Part shown: positions 44,926 to 56,558 of the stretch, one piece after another
Position numbering within the stretch: position 1 is the stretch's first letter
Layout: each line of letters begins with the position of its first letter
Assembly: GCA_001465935.1 (NCBI GenBank)
Contig: LNKV01000021.1
Coordinates: 466,501-530,500 of the forward strand
DNA length: 64,000 bases
Source: Clarireedia homoeocarpa
Taxonomy: Eukaryota > Ascomycota > Leotiomycetes > Helotiales > Rutstroemiaceae
Reading direction: 5' to 3'
Notes under the pieces: model-generated
What the model was told of the DNA's origin: nothing
Databases searched by the model: none
What the model saw: only the letters and a program-made list of their open reading frames with translations
Translations under genes and position numbers: made by a program

Positions 44926-45647
44926 CGTGAGTGTGTACGTGTATGCGCGCGAATGAAAGCACACTCCACCAGGGTCGCAAGTAATCACCTGAGGAAGTTA
45001 TGCCGTTCTTGTGCCTGAAACTTAAGGTATTTTCCCATACGTAGGTAGCGATCTCGGGCCCGCATCCCCCACCTCTTCGAAGGCGTTGTAGCAAATTTCT
45101 CTTTGGGACTCAAGATAATACATATACTCATCGCGAGCTAGATCTAGCTCTACAACCTGGTGCTAAGCATTCTACCCTACGGCATTTCCATGGCTACAGA
45201 CTTCTTCCCCACCAACTGCAACGGGAAGGCGCTGTTTGTCAAGCACTGATATCAGTGGTGTTTGCGCAATTTGATTCGAGCGCATGGCCGGAATAACTTG
45301 GTATGAATTTAACCGGAGTGGGATTGCCCCTCCATGCTCCGCAGACTAGCAGCGCCTCATCTTCTGGAGCCCCTCCTCATGCAACGGATGAACTATACAT
45401 TATGAAGATAGGCAGGATGTGCTACTGCATATGGCTTAGAGTTGCAGGAGGATCTGAATTTTTGCTCCTAGTTGGCGTCATCCAAATTACTTCTCGGAAA
45501 CACTTGGCATGCATCTGATCTTTTGTCCAGCTTGGAAATCCTATAAATCCAAACGCCGCCCTTCGTTGTTCCAAACTTTCTCGGTCTTAATCTATTATAC
45601 TTTCACTCCCAACGAAACGCAGTTTAGCCTCAAACAAATTCGCAAAG
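44926..45647. other. Divergent promoter region
   Basis: 722 bp between the NIP30-like gene and the aldo-keto reductase. No gene recognised. It should hold both promoters; pyrimidine-rich sequence precedes 45648. Confidence 0.5.
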
Positions 45648-46779
45648 ATGGCCTCTCCAAATGTCACCTCGTAAGTCCTTCTTCTCTCCTCGTCCTTCTG
45701 GCGATTCACGTCAAAAGCAGAAGCCTGCGCAGACTGGCAGCCGTCTCCTCCCAACTAAAACATGTCCGCAACTTCGGCTCACACAACGTTTCTCTAAATA
45801 GAAAGACCTTCACACTCAACACCGGTGCCAAGATCCCAGCATTGGGACTTGGAACATGGCAATCGAAGCCAGGAGAAGTAGGAAATGCTGTAGAGATTGC
45901 TTTGCGCAAAGGATATAGACATATCGACACTGCTGTAAGTCAATGGCACCCACCATGCTGGAGTTAATCAGTATCTAATAAGTTTCCAGCTTGCATATGG
46001 CAACGAGGCTGAAGTTGGTGCTGGCATCAAAGCTTCTGGTGTTCCACGAGAGGAGATCTGGCTGACCACCAAGCTCGACAATCCATGGCACAAGAGAGTC
46101 CAGGAAGGAATTGATTCCTCCTTGAAGTCACTCGGCACCGACTACGTTGATTTGTACCTCATGCATTGGCCTTCTTCGACCGATCCCGATGACCTGAAGA
46201 AGCACTACCCAGACTGGGACTTCATCAAGACATGGCATGAACTACAGAAGCTGCCCGCCACAGGCAAAGTAAAGAACATTGGTGTTTCCAACTTCGGTAT
46301 CAGGAACTTGGAAAAGCTCCTCAAAGACCCAGGAACCACGGTATGGTAAGCCCTTTAGACTGTATAGTCACCATTCTAACGTATGCCAGATTGTCCCAGC
46401 CGTGAACCAGATCGAATTACACCCTAATAACCCATCACCAAAGCTTGTCGCCTACTGTAAAGAGAAGGGAATCCATTGCACAGGTTACTCGTGTCTAGGC
46501 AGCACGAACTCTCCGCTGTACAAGGACCAAACATTATTGTCCATTGCAGAGAACAAGGGCAAGACCCCACAACAAGTACTTCTTGCCTGGGGTCTACAAC
46601 ACGAGTGGTCTGTCATTCCCAAGTCAGTCAACAAGGAGAGAATTGAGAAGAACTTCGAGCTTGACGGCTGGCAATTGTCTTCTGAGGAGATGGACAAGTT
46701 GGACAACCTGAAAGATAGATTCAAGGTTTGCGGTGATGACTGGTTACCAGTCAAGGTTTTCTTTGGTGACGATGAGTAA
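45648..46779 (+). CDS. Aldo-keto reductase, glycerol dehydrogenase-like
   Basis: Four exons, 45648-45670, 45802-45934, 45990-46340 and 46390-46779, give 298 residues. The family reduces aldehydes and ketones with NADPH in the cytosol. The catalytic tetrad is complete: Asp50 (GYRHIDTA), Tyr55 (LAYGNE), Lys80 (WLTTKLD) and His111 (YLMHWPSS). Cofactor-binding blocks VKNIGVSNFGIRNLEKLL and VIPKSVNKERIEKNFE are present. The sequence resembles fungal glycerol dehydrogenase / Gcy1-like enzymes, but the substrate cannot be fixed from sequence alone. The first coding exon is only 23 nt; the 131-bp first intron ends at AATAG before AAGACC, rejoining TSKTFTLNTGAKIP. Earlier possible acceptors in that intron would add about 25-30 residues and break the frame. 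Confidence 0.93.
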
Positions 46780-47213
46780 GAGCTATAATTATTATTTATA
46801 TAGAGATACCTTAAAACAAGTACATAGACAATTTTCGAAACTGCTGTCCCTCGTTGTGGTGATTCAAATGGTCCGATTCCGCCTGATAAGGTTGACATGG
46901 AGGTATGTAAAATGGACTTGCATGTTTGTTCATCGTAAGCATCGAGGTAAGAACCTCTCGGTCAACAGTGAATCAAATATTAGACAGGTTAGATTTATAA
47001 TATAAAGTTGGATTCATGTTTCTTGGAACTATTACAGGAACTTGGTTGGACTAAGCCTCGGCAAAACGGTGCATGAAAGTATGTAAAGCCTGTCTCAGAA
47101 CCAAGCTTTACCCGCAACACAAATTACATCTATCATTGTGCTCTATATGCACCATGCTTTCCGCACGATAACCTCCCAATAGGCCTCACTGAGGGCCATC
47201 TCAAGCAGTCATC
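46780..47213. other. Short intergenic, no gene recognised
   Basis: 434 bp between two plus-strand genes, holding the reductase 3' end and the HIT gene promoter. Confidence 0.6.
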
Positions 47214-47876
47214 ATGGCATGTCCCTTCTGCAGCATCGCATCCAATTACCCTCCCAACTCCGATTCCGCAGCGCTTGCAAATTCCGAGCTCACCATACCT
47301 TCAGCATTTGTAGTGCTGTCAACACCACTATGTATGGCATTCCTTGATATCATGCCATTGTCTCCCGGTCATCTCCTTCTCACTACCCGCAAACACAACG
47401 AGAAATTGTCGGACGTTAGTGCAGAGGAATCGCGGGAGCTAGGTGAATGGCTCCCTAGATTATCCCGAGCTTTGGCCAAGGTTACTGGCGTATGGGACTG
47501 GAACATAGTACAGAACAATGGTTCGTTCGCTCCCATCTTCATCAAACCTTCGATTGCATTTGCGCACAAAAATCATGCTCCGAATACACAAAAGGAACAG
47601 GAAACGAAGACCACAACCGGGTAGATGGATGTCGTGCACATAAAAGCTAATGCAAAGGGAATTCTAGGAGCCGCTGCAGCTCAAGTGGTACCGCATGTTC
47701 ACTTCCATATCATACCGAGACCGGGACTAACTCCCGAGTTACGCAATCGATCATTTACGATGTTTGGACGGGGCCAGAGATCCGAGTTGGATGAAGATGA
47801 GGCGGTGGTACTTGCGGCGCAATTGAGGGAGGAGTTGGAGAGAGGAGCCCAGAGGATAGGTAAGGAGAGTTTGTGA
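47214..47876 (+). CDS. HIT-family nucleotide hydrolase
   Basis: Two exons, 47214-47520 and 47668-47876, give 171 residues. HIT proteins hydrolyse or transfer nucleotides such as AMP derivatives. The N-terminus has the CPFCSIAS start common in the family, then FVVLSTPLCMAFLDIMPLSPGHLLLTTRKH and the catalytic triad HVHFHIIPRP (HxHxH). The 147-bp intron splits the glycine codon of VQNNG; I use the acceptor TTCTAG before GAGCCGC, which gives NNGAAAAQVVPHVHFH in frame. Another AG a few bases upstream would shift the frame. The donor GTTCGT is weaker than others in the window. An in-frame shadow frame covers part of the intron but reaches a stop. Confidence 0.9.
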
Positions 47877-49578
47877 ATGAGATGCTACGTACTACAAATG
47901 TGACGGATCAATAGGATAGAGAGGACTGGTGACGGGTATATACGATACAAGAAGGGAAGACCGGATAGATTAGACCACTCCCTTTTGAGGGAATGATGTG
48001 CATCTGTAGTATATGGGATTACCGGATGGGAGAATTTGCATGCTCATGCTCCAGAGCAATTTCGTTATGGTTATTCATATTGCTGTTTAATGATTGGTTA
48101 TCACTGAAGCTCTTTTGAAGTTTGAAAGAAGCAAGTCTCCCTGCAAAAAAAGAGATTATTCCTTCATCATGGTCGACTGTATATTTCAAAACCATCACAT
48201 CAGGTGCGAAGGTGCGTGGCAACATGTAGGTCTCCAACATGATTTTGCGAATAAGGATAATATAATAGCTCAGGAATCACAGGACAAGAAGTCACCTTTT
48301 CCATATCGCGTCGCCTCGCAATGGTCGCAAAATGTACTCTACGGACGGCACTCAAGCCACGATACCTCTAAAGCACATTCCGGGCTCACATCGCTCTCAA
48401 ATTAGCATAACTAATGGAGAATCGCATCCAATTGCACCAAAAACCGTTGCAGCCTTGATTGGCTATGTTGATCATGGCACCGGAAACTTATGGTCACAAT
48501 CACACAGTCGTGATAGGGAAAGTCTTGTGACGGAATACCCTGCGATACAAGGGTCAAGGTGGTGGCAATCCTAGGTAGATGGCAATTTGGAAGTGATGGC
48601 CGATGGGTATATCGTAGTAGTGAAGTTGTCTTTGCCGGAACCTACAAGAGGCTCCTTTCTTTGCGACTTGAAGCGCAAGGATGGACCTGACACGCGGACG
48701 TTTCCCCTTTTCGAACCCTAGGCGTGGTTCTTCACAGCCAGGTCTCGTCCATATGGACGTCGTGTGAGCGGAGCTCCGTGGATGGTCCATCAGAAGGTGC
48801 GCGATATCTCCTTCTTGTTTGGATTGTTGCACAGCAAATTATAAAAGCTAATATCTATTGCCAAGCATCCGATTGGGTCAACGCCTGAACAGCACGCAGC
48901 ATCCGATATCGTGTACCATCGCATAGCTGCGTTGGGGCTTGCCCAAATTCTGTCCGACGAGCCACGGTGAGAAAGAACGTTTCAGAAGCTGTCCTCCACA
49001 CCAGCACTCCCGTATTCCAGATCTTCTCCGCACCGTAGAACAGCCATCTCGGATCTGGTATCACCGGCTGGAGCAAATCACGTACGTCACTTGGAGCCGA
49101 GTGTAGCCAATGAAGTTCGAGGAATGTCGGTGGAAATTGCTCATTTGGTGGGGACGAGGTTTAATTAAGGTTGTCTTACTACCTCGCAGTCCTGTATGGC
49201 GATCGACCGGTGGTGACCGAGACAATCGTATTGCAAGATTCACTCTGCAAGATTCACTCTACAAGAGTGAGCCGGCATAGTTGCAATGCTCTGACTTCTC
49301 GAGGGCGTGGAATTTAAGATATAATCTCGATTTCTCTTTCTCTTTTTCTCTACACCTCTTACCGCCATTTCGCAACCGCGATAATAGTAAAACAATAATC
49401 AATATTAGCAGACGCTATCCCAAGACATTCGTTGACCGAAGCCTTACCGTCTTTACTTTTCAATCCTCTTCCGTGCTGGTCTTCACAGTCAATCACAATC
49501 TTTCTTGCTGTTGCTGTTGCTCTAGCTGCCCACCTAAAACGAAAACCGTGTTCGAGAAAAACATTTCCTGCATTCAAT
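47877..49578. other. Long intergenic with possible exon relic
   Basis: 1.7 kb between the HIT and CAP genes. The only coding-like piece is a minus-strand open stretch at 48855-49160, listed separately. The last 300 bp is pyrimidine-rich and should include the CAP promoter and leader. Confidence 0.5.
48855..49160 (-). pseudogene. Orphan exon or gene relic, unknown family
   Basis: 101 codons are open on the minus strand between two stops, with protein-like composition: QFPPTFLELHWLHSAPSDVR followed by QPVIPDPRWLFYGAEKIWNT and WRTASETFFLTVARR. There is no ATG early in the frame and no splice acceptor that I can link to an upstream exon. It ends at a TAG. It could be the last exon of an unseen gene, or a decayed copy of a gene family. 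I do not recognise the family. Confidence 0.35.
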
Positions 49579-50427
49579 ATGCGCCTCCAAATTCTTCTCG
49601 TGGCCCTCTTTACCTGCATAGCTACTGCATCTCCAATTGGAAAGATTTTCTCTCTGTTGAAGAGGCAAGAAGTGCAAACCTACGATGTCACCGAAGTGTA
49701 CTACAATCAAAACGGTCAAGCGGTTTCAACGACAACTGTTCATGTCACCACGACTGTCTATCCTTCTACCACTTCAGCTCCAGTTCCTTCTGCCACTCCG
49801 ACAGATTATGTTAGCACTGCATTGTACCATCATAATATTCACCGCGCCAATCATTCCGTACCTTTGCTCAAATGGGACACAGATCTGGTAGCATCCGCTA
49901 AAGTCCTTGCTGAAACTTGCCATTGGGGTCACAACATGTATGTGCTTCTTTGCTCCGCATAACGCCATGTCTAACAATTTGTAGGACGATCAATGGTGGT
50001 GGATATGGTCAAAACATAGCCGCTTACGGTGCGACTAACGCCCAAGCTCTTGGTGCCCAGAAGGAAGTGGCAGTTGCTGCCACGAATATGTGGTACAATG
50101 GCGAACAAACCCTCTACCTACCTTCATACTATGGTGAAAACAACCCTGACATGAGCACCTTTGAATCGTGGGGCCATTACACGCAGATGGTTTGGCTCAA
50201 CACCAATGCCGTCGGCTGTTTCACACAGTTCTGCAATCCGATGAATATTTGGCCTAACCTGCCGGCCTGGTATACTGTGTGCAATTACCATCCCCCAGGT
50301 CAGTATTTGTGCCTTCTCGAAACGAGATGTCATTGCTAATCAATCTCTAGGTAACCTAGGCGGCCAATACGGAGTCAACGTCTTCCCTCCACAGGGACAC
50401 GAGAAAACCGATGTCGACAATTCCTGA
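49579..50427 (+). CDS. Secreted CAP/PR-1-like protein
   Basis: Three exons, 49579-49937, 49985-50298 and 50351-50427, give 249 residues. A signal peptide (MRLQILLVALFTCIATA) is followed by a Lys-Arg at about residue 28-29 that could be a Kex2 site, then a Thr/Ser/Pro-rich linker and a CAP domain. CAP proteins (PRY in yeast) bind sterols and lipids outside the cell. Domain blocks: LYHHNIHRANHSVPLLKWDTDL, ETCHWGHNM, GGGYGQNIAAYG, SWGHYTQMVWLNTNAVGC and YTVCNYHPPGNLGGQYGVNV. The usual Glu of the GYGEN motif is Gln here. Both introns (47 and 52 bp) split codons and restore these blocks. No effector role can be claimed from sequence. Confidence 0.93.
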
Positions 50428-51164
50428 TCCACGAACCGCCGCCTTCTCCAATATGACATGCATGACGCCAAAACGCAAGATACGATTATCGACGATTATG
50501 CCATCAAACCAACCACAGTAGACATCTGCGCTTTTCATTTCGTATAAACGTTCACCAGGAGGCCTTCTATTTTCCAAAAACTTTTTACTCTCAGCCATTC
50601 TCACAATCTGTATCTTCTTTCTCGGCCTCTTTTCTTTCTCCTTTCTCAAACTGGCGTATACTCGGAATGTTCCTGGTCTTCATCAGCTTCTTGGTACATA
50701 GGTTCTGAATTAGATTTTCTTTTCGATCTAACGGCGGCAGCGACAGCAACATGTTGATAGACAATGGAGCAGCGCATAATGATTTACGGCGTTTGTTTGC
50801 CTGTCTGCGGGATTTTCATTGATATGGAGATCCAAGGTCAGATAGACTGGGGGCGTTTACTTTTACTTGTGGTTGGTGTGTTACCTTAGAGGCATTTTTC
50901 TAGTAGTTAATTTAATGAGCTTTTTTAATTTCCAAGTCTATCTATATGTCCAACTTACGTGATGACATTTGGTGTGACTTCGATATCTGCATCGGACACT
51001 AGCAACAGCACACGCAGGTGAATAGTACGAGTCAAGATATATGCCATGAAGGTTGTCTATATCTTTCATAAAGAGCGGCGTTACCTTCTCGCGAGACATC
51101 TACAATCTAAGCAGTTTTCAATTCGCCTTACAGCACAACAATCTCCCATCTCTAAACCACACTT
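50428..51164. other. Convergent spacer CAP/TRL1
   Basis: 737 bp between convergent genes. No gene recognised; a short minus-strand frame (50356-50649) has no family resemblance. Confidence 0.5.
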
Positions 51165-53811
51165 TCAATGCCTTGAGAGAACACCCTTCACAACCCCCCT
51201 CACGATTTTCCGGCCCTCGATAGCCACCTCTCCAATTCTAGTCGCATCACCACTTCCCTCTGCAAGCCACCGCTTCAGCAGATCATTCGACTCCTTGGGC
51301 TTAACATCATCTCCTCGCGTACCAACTGTGATGTGTGCTACTTCGTTTACACACTCCCATCCCTCGTCGACGATACGAGCCACAATGGCCATGATGCGAT
51401 CATCCCATACGATCTACGTTTACGCATTAGTATTACTTCAAGAGATAGTGCATGAAAAAAAGATAACTTACTCTCTCCAGCATGACCTGGCATTCGCCGA
51501 GCTTGGAATTCAAGGGGTCTGCCTCTTCATGCATGGCATTGTATTTCTGCCATAACTCCGGATGTTGCTTGGAAGAAGCTCGATGTATGAGAGTGACGTG
51601 GAAATCTGGCTGGACGCGGCGAGCCTCCCCAAGGGCGCGGTAAAATCTGCCTTTGTTGGATGAGACACTGGCGAATGCTTCGTCGAGAGTGTCCTTGATA
51701 TCGTTTCTGGGGAGGGCGATTGAGATGTACTCTAGTGGCCGCTTCTTCTTCACGATCTGTGGTTGAACGGACTGAATCTCAACGTTAGTAAATGGTGTGT
51801 TATGTTGTGATGCAGGGGTGATACTCACATTCTCTTTGGAGCCCTTGTTGTCTTTAGGTGCGCGTGCGACGTTATGTCTCAATATGGGCTTGTAGCCGCT
51901 CACGGCGAAAGAAATGGCTTCATCGAGGTCTTCGCTCGTAGGCATCGTCGTGAATAGCTTTGGATATTGTGTTGAAAGTTGACTAATGACTGTCTCTAAA
52001 TTCTGGCGGGAGTCCTGGGTAGGATCAAGATCGATGGTAGAATCGAATCCGTCATCTGGGGGAGCAGAGGTATCCAGCGGCTCGAATCGATTTATAAAGC
52101 CTTCCATGATACCAATGGCCTTCTTCATATCCGAGGCCGCCTGGATTGTCTGATGATTGTCACCGCGAGCGAAGACTCGGTCTTGGGTAACCTGTCGAAT
52201 CCTATCAAGAGTGGCGGGGTCATGCACGAAGTTCAGTGCAACTAGTCGAACATGCTCATGGGTGAGTTTGACATCATCGATAAGCTGTTTCCGCTCATGT
52301 TTCTGGGCATTATTTCGATCGGCAACAACAACTGGTTTTTCTTCAAGCTGTGTCAAGACTTCTTTGGTAAATCGAGGTGGGCGGCCTTTGCCAGTGATGT
52401 TATCATTTTGGACGTGACCCCAACCAAAGAGATGGCCAAGAGCAAGCGCAATAGTTGTTTTTCCGCATCCGATGGTTGCAATTGGTACCAATATAACGTT
52501 GTTGCGCACTTCCCCCGGTGGACCTCCAAGCTCTGCGTATTCTTGGTGGATGATATCTGAGCCCTTCATCTTGATCTCGTTGAGGAAATCGTTGCGTAGC
52601 TTGATAATGCCATGGTTTTGCTGATAGTGCTTTCCGAGCTGAGAATTTGCGGCGAGGCATCGTTTCACATACTTGAGATAGTCCTCGGTAACCTTGGCGT
52701 GCTTCTTGTAACGAGGGGGCTTTCCAGCAATCACAGCCTTCGTACACTCACGCCATTGTCTGTACATTAGATATGGCTCCTCAAACTTGTACTTGAAGAA
52801 CCAATCTGAATATGGACCAGAAGACTGTGTGCGAGATTTGCAGCGGATGACGAAGCCTTCTACATCACGACCCTGATAAGAGCCGGTTTCCGCAACTTGT
52901 TCGAGAAAAGTTTTGACAGCATTGATATCTTCTATTACCAAGAAATCAGTCTTTTTGAAACCCCACTGGGCTGCGAAAGCCTGGACTTGGTGTCCGGAAT
53001 AGGTCATGAACTCCGGAAGATTAATATTGATACCGTGCAAGTAAAGTCCCGCGTCTTCTCCTTGGTATGGTAGAATGTGCTCTTCGAAATCATCGTCACA
53101 GAGTTCGGCCACAGCAGTAGCATTTCTCCCTCTGAGTTCCCGGGCCAAGTCTTCTCGGGTTCTACCAAGGGCCTTGAGTTGCTTGTCGACCCATTTCTCG
53201 GCTGCTTTGGCGTGGCTCAACCCTGGATTCGCACCACTGCCGGTCGAATGTTTGCTGCAAACAAGAAGGGTGCCGTCGTGGAGTCCACTGATGAACACGA
53301 TACACCCATTCTCCTTGAGGCTCAATTCGTAAGGCCCCTGGGTGTTGTTTTCGATGTTTCTCCACCTGGTCGCATTCACTTCTTCGGTGTTGAAAAATTT
53401 ATCGTATCCACGGACAGCAATCTCTGGTTGACCGTTCTCATTCTTACTGGTGAAGAGGCCTCGTGCGTATGTTGGTAAGTCATCACGCTTGTAGTCCCAG
53501 TCCTGGAATCGCCATGAGTTGACGACGATTTTTGCAGGGGACCCATCAACATGAAACGCAGTTTTCTTGCAACTGAAGCCCTTGCGGCCTTTCCCATGAT
53601 ACTTTGTGCTTATGCTTGCTTCAAGATTCTGAAGGAGCGTCTGGACTTCCTGGACGTCCTGCGTTGCGAAAGGAACATCTCCAAGGTCGGCCATGGTTGT
53701 TGATGTCGAGTTTTTTCGGCACAGGACAAATGTTCTTGGAAAGATAAATGACAGCTTCGTAATTGCAGCCCTGGAGACTCGCTGGCTGAAAACCCCGATA
53801 GATACTGACAT
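51165..53811 (-). CDS. TRL1: tRNA ligase Trl1
   Basis: Two exons, 51472-53811 and 51165-51413, encode 862 residues from the upstream ATG or 823 from the second in-frame ATG at 53694. The enzyme seals tRNA halves after intron removal and joins HAC1-type mRNA in the unfolded protein response. Three modules are visible: the N-terminal nucleotidyltransferase with the nucleophile Lys in LKENGC (Lys127 counted from the second Met), the kinase P-loop IGCGKTT (about 408-414), and the C-terminal cyclic phosphodiesterase with two HxT motifs, FHVTLIHR at the end of exon 1 and AHITVGTR in exon 2. The 39-residue extension (MSVSIGVFSQRVSRAAITKL...) is Arg/Ser-rich with no acids, like a mitochondrial presequence; its ATG has a poor context (C at -3) while the second has A at -3 and G at +4. 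Confidence 0.95.
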
Positions 53812-54587
53812 ACGGCAACAAGTTGACAAATATGATGGAGTTAAGTAGAATAAATAGAGTACAGCAGAGGAGTCTTTGTCTGCCTTCTGGTGCACTTTTT
53901 TAGGTGAACAATGTCAGATGCTCCTGCTTCACAGGAGGAGTCACACGGCGAGAAGTATTTTAGACCAAATGCAGCCTCCCAATGAATCCTTTTTACGATT
54001 TTCCAAAGAGTAAGCAGTGGGCAAATTGCACTTTCGTATGTGCTTCGGGCTGATGATAACTGTTGTCCTACGGCGAAGCAGGGTGGGACTACTGTACAAT
54101 AACAACCTACGAAAAAGAACGTCACACCACTAGCACCAAAATTATACACCTGCAATACATGAGTCTTTCTACTTTCTACTTTCGTACAATGCGAGTACAA
54201 CAGATCCAATATCGAAATAGTTATTTAACTGAGCTCTAGTTCGGGCTGAGAGCATTCTTTGATGTTGTCTGAAAATACTTTGCGCATTTATTTTGTTGCT
54301 TTTTCGCCTTTCGACAAATCTTTGTGATTCATCAGTTATGGATTTGGTTTGACGCATTCGCCGAATGATCGCCAGGCGGCGGCGTAGGGTGGGGTGGGAC
54401 AAGAGACAAGGCAGTGTCGGGGTCGGATAGTCGGTCATACAGTATGCGGCCGCTTGGTGGGAAAAAAAGTAGCATCAATCAAGACCTGCTTTCAACATCA
54501 ACCAGGTGAATTTATAAATTCATCCATATTCCTACACACGCCCATCGACAATACCAGGGCTCGCGAAGCAGGCGTGGACTCTACACG
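53812..54587. other. Divergent promoter region TRL1/ankyrin gene
   Basis: 776 bp with no recognised gene. It should hold both promoters. The TRL1 reading frame stays open upstream of its first ATG to about 53895 but has no earlier ATG. Confidence 0.5.
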
Positions 54588-55262
54588 ATGCCGCAAACGC
54601 AGCCCAATCCCTTTCTCTTAGCCGCCGACAACTCCCCAGAACTTCTACCTCTTCTCAGATCGAACCCCTCTTTAGCCTCTGCTCAAGATGAGCACGGCTA
54701 TTCCTTGATGCACGCTGCTGCCTCCTACAATCACCTAGATCTTCTGCGGGCCCTTGTCAACGAATTTAATGTCGACGTCAATCTGAAGGATGAAGATGGA
54801 GATACTGCGCTATTCGTTGCAGAAACGCTGGAGTGTGCGAAGGTGTTGATCGAAGAGCTGCACGCAAATTTCAAGATCAGAAGCGTAGAGGATGCACTTA
54901 CGGCGCGCGAGAGAATCGAACAAGAGGGCGAATTCACTGAGGTTGCAGTCTACCTGCGGATAAAAGAACTCGAGTCTGAGGGAGGCGATACAAGGTCGAA
55001 TGGGACCGGCAACTCGGATACAGGTACCTCTCAGCCACCACCGCCTGTGCCCGAAGGATTACAAGTCAATATCGGTACCATGAATCCGGAAGATGAGCTA
55101 GGAGAAGTTGTCGATCCGGATTTCAGACGGCGCATCGAGGAATTAGCCGCGCGAGACGATTTCCAGACAACAGAAGGCCAGGAACGGCTAAGGGATCTTG
55201 TCACTGAGGCATTGCGGGGTGAAGTGGGACAGAGTCGCGAAGTACGCCAAAGGACTGAATGA
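54588..55262 (+). CDS. Small ankyrin-repeat protein
   Basis: A single exon of 224 residues. Two to three ankyrin repeats occupy the N-terminal half: LLPLLRSNPSLASAQDEHGYSLMHAAASYNHLDLLRALVNEF, then VDVNLKDEDGDTALFVAETLECAKVLIEEL. The rest is a helical and acidic segment with a Pro run (PPPPVP) and a C-terminal EELAARDDFQTTEGQERLRDLVTEAL. The layout resembles a conserved fungal family that includes the budding-yeast ankyrin protein of unknown function Ycr051w; this link is from memory. It is convergent with the RPP40-like gene, with only 9 bp between the two stop codons. Confidence 0.88.
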   Translation: MPQTQPNPFLLAADNSPELLPLLRSNPSLASAQDEHGYSLMHAAASYNHLDLLRALVNEFNVDVNLKDEDGDTALFVAETLECAKVLIEELHANFKIRSVEDALTARERIEQEGEFTEVAVYLRIKELESEGGDTRSNGTGNSDTGTSQPPPPVPEGLQVNIGTMNPEDELGEVVDPDFRRRIEELAARDDFQTTEGQERLRDLVTEALRGEVGQSREVRQRTE

Positions 55263-55271
55263 TTGAAATTT

Positions 55272-56558
55272 CTATGATACTTCCCAAAGGACATATTCGT
55301 TTGAAGCATCAGGCACTTTGAGTATGGTGGAATTCCTACCCTCGCCGTTCCAAGTTTCTCCAAAGCCACCAATATAATATGAGAACCATGATTTCCTTGG
55401 TATCGTCAATAGGGCTTGTACAAAGGCTTTATAGGCCCAAGAAGGGGAGATGAATCCCGTCCACGTGACCTTGACAAGATTATCTGTCGTGTCTGGGTTT
55501 CCGGGAGGAGTATAGCGGGATAGGAAAGGATCGATTTTGTCAGCCGACTTAACTCTAGGGCTTTCGAGAGATACCAGTGATAGCCACTCGTGCACCTCCA
55601 CAGCAAAGTCTTGGAAATCCGCACCATTGCTATCATCGATTTCAACTGTAGGCTTGAGTAGGGGCATCTTGACCTCGATATCATGCAAGATTCTGGGAGA
55701 GCAGACGACTTTGTGTCGATAATGTGATGCCGATGGGTCGGATTCTAGAACTGGCAATCTGATTAGTATCGTGGACATAGCTTGATGTTACGGAAGGTCA
55801 AATTATCATACCTGTAGCTCCTAGATCGCAGAATAACCACGTGACAGGTGTGGTGAGAACGTTTCTAAACGCATATACCATTCTATCGAACCCTTTCTTG
55901 CCCTTCAGCATGGATGGAAGGCGTAGATTTATTTCAACAACTGTATAATGCTTAGCCATGCACCCCTTGATATAGAAACAAACATACCCCACCGTGGACG
56001 ATGTTCCCTTTTTCCTTTGATTCCTGCTGGTTTGCCGACCAACCCCGATCTCTCGTAGGTCTCCTTGTCCAAATGCAAAGTTAAAATGCCTATCAAGGTC
56101 AGTGGCTGCGCATGGTGTAGTCGCATCATTGAAGGATTACCTTCACTCAAAGAAAAGACATTGTCAACACCTATGCGTCCCTCTGACAGCATCAATATAT
56201 TGCCTGAAATTTCGTAAGCGTCTGTAAATATCAAACAAAAGAAGCCGTCACCGGCTGGAATACTGCTATTACCTTTCTTGATGTTTTCTGTAAAAAAGTC
56301 TCCCTCCACCAACGCCTGCAAAGGTAAAATGACCCGACTGTAAGCCGGACTTCGACTTTCCGCAAAGATCTCATTCTTCATAATCTCATACATCTCCCTC
56401 GGTAGTATCATTTCCACCTTGCTGATGAACTGATGCTCGAGAATATTGGCGAATGGCTTCCGCTTCGTAGGCGATTGTTTAGGGTCGAAATGACCTATAG
56501 TACCATGTGTCACATAGCATTTCTGCTCGTGCTTTGTGTCCTGGGGAAAATCCAACAT
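55272..56558 (-). CDS. RNase P/MRP 40-kDa-type subunit (Rpp40-like)
   Basis: Three exons, 55988-56558, 55812-55940 and 55272-55750, give 392 residues. Rpp40-type subunits belong to the RNase P holoenzyme, which removes tRNA 5' leaders in the nucleus. Family-like blocks are CYVTHGTIGHFD near the start, the middle LTLIGILTLHLDKETYERSGLVGKPAG, INLRLPSMLKGKKGFDRMVYAF, and the C-terminal LVKVTWTGFISPSWAYKAFVQAL. The two introns (47 and 61 bp) are phase 1; the second acceptor chosen (CCAG|TTCTAG) avoids the stop produced by the nearer CAG. Assignment is from overall pattern and I am less sure of it than of neighbouring genes. It is divergent from TRM11. Confidence 0.75.

Noticed and set aside
53812..53895. 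tRNA ligase starting at 53895
   Set aside because: That frame start is GTG. The first real ATG is at 53811.
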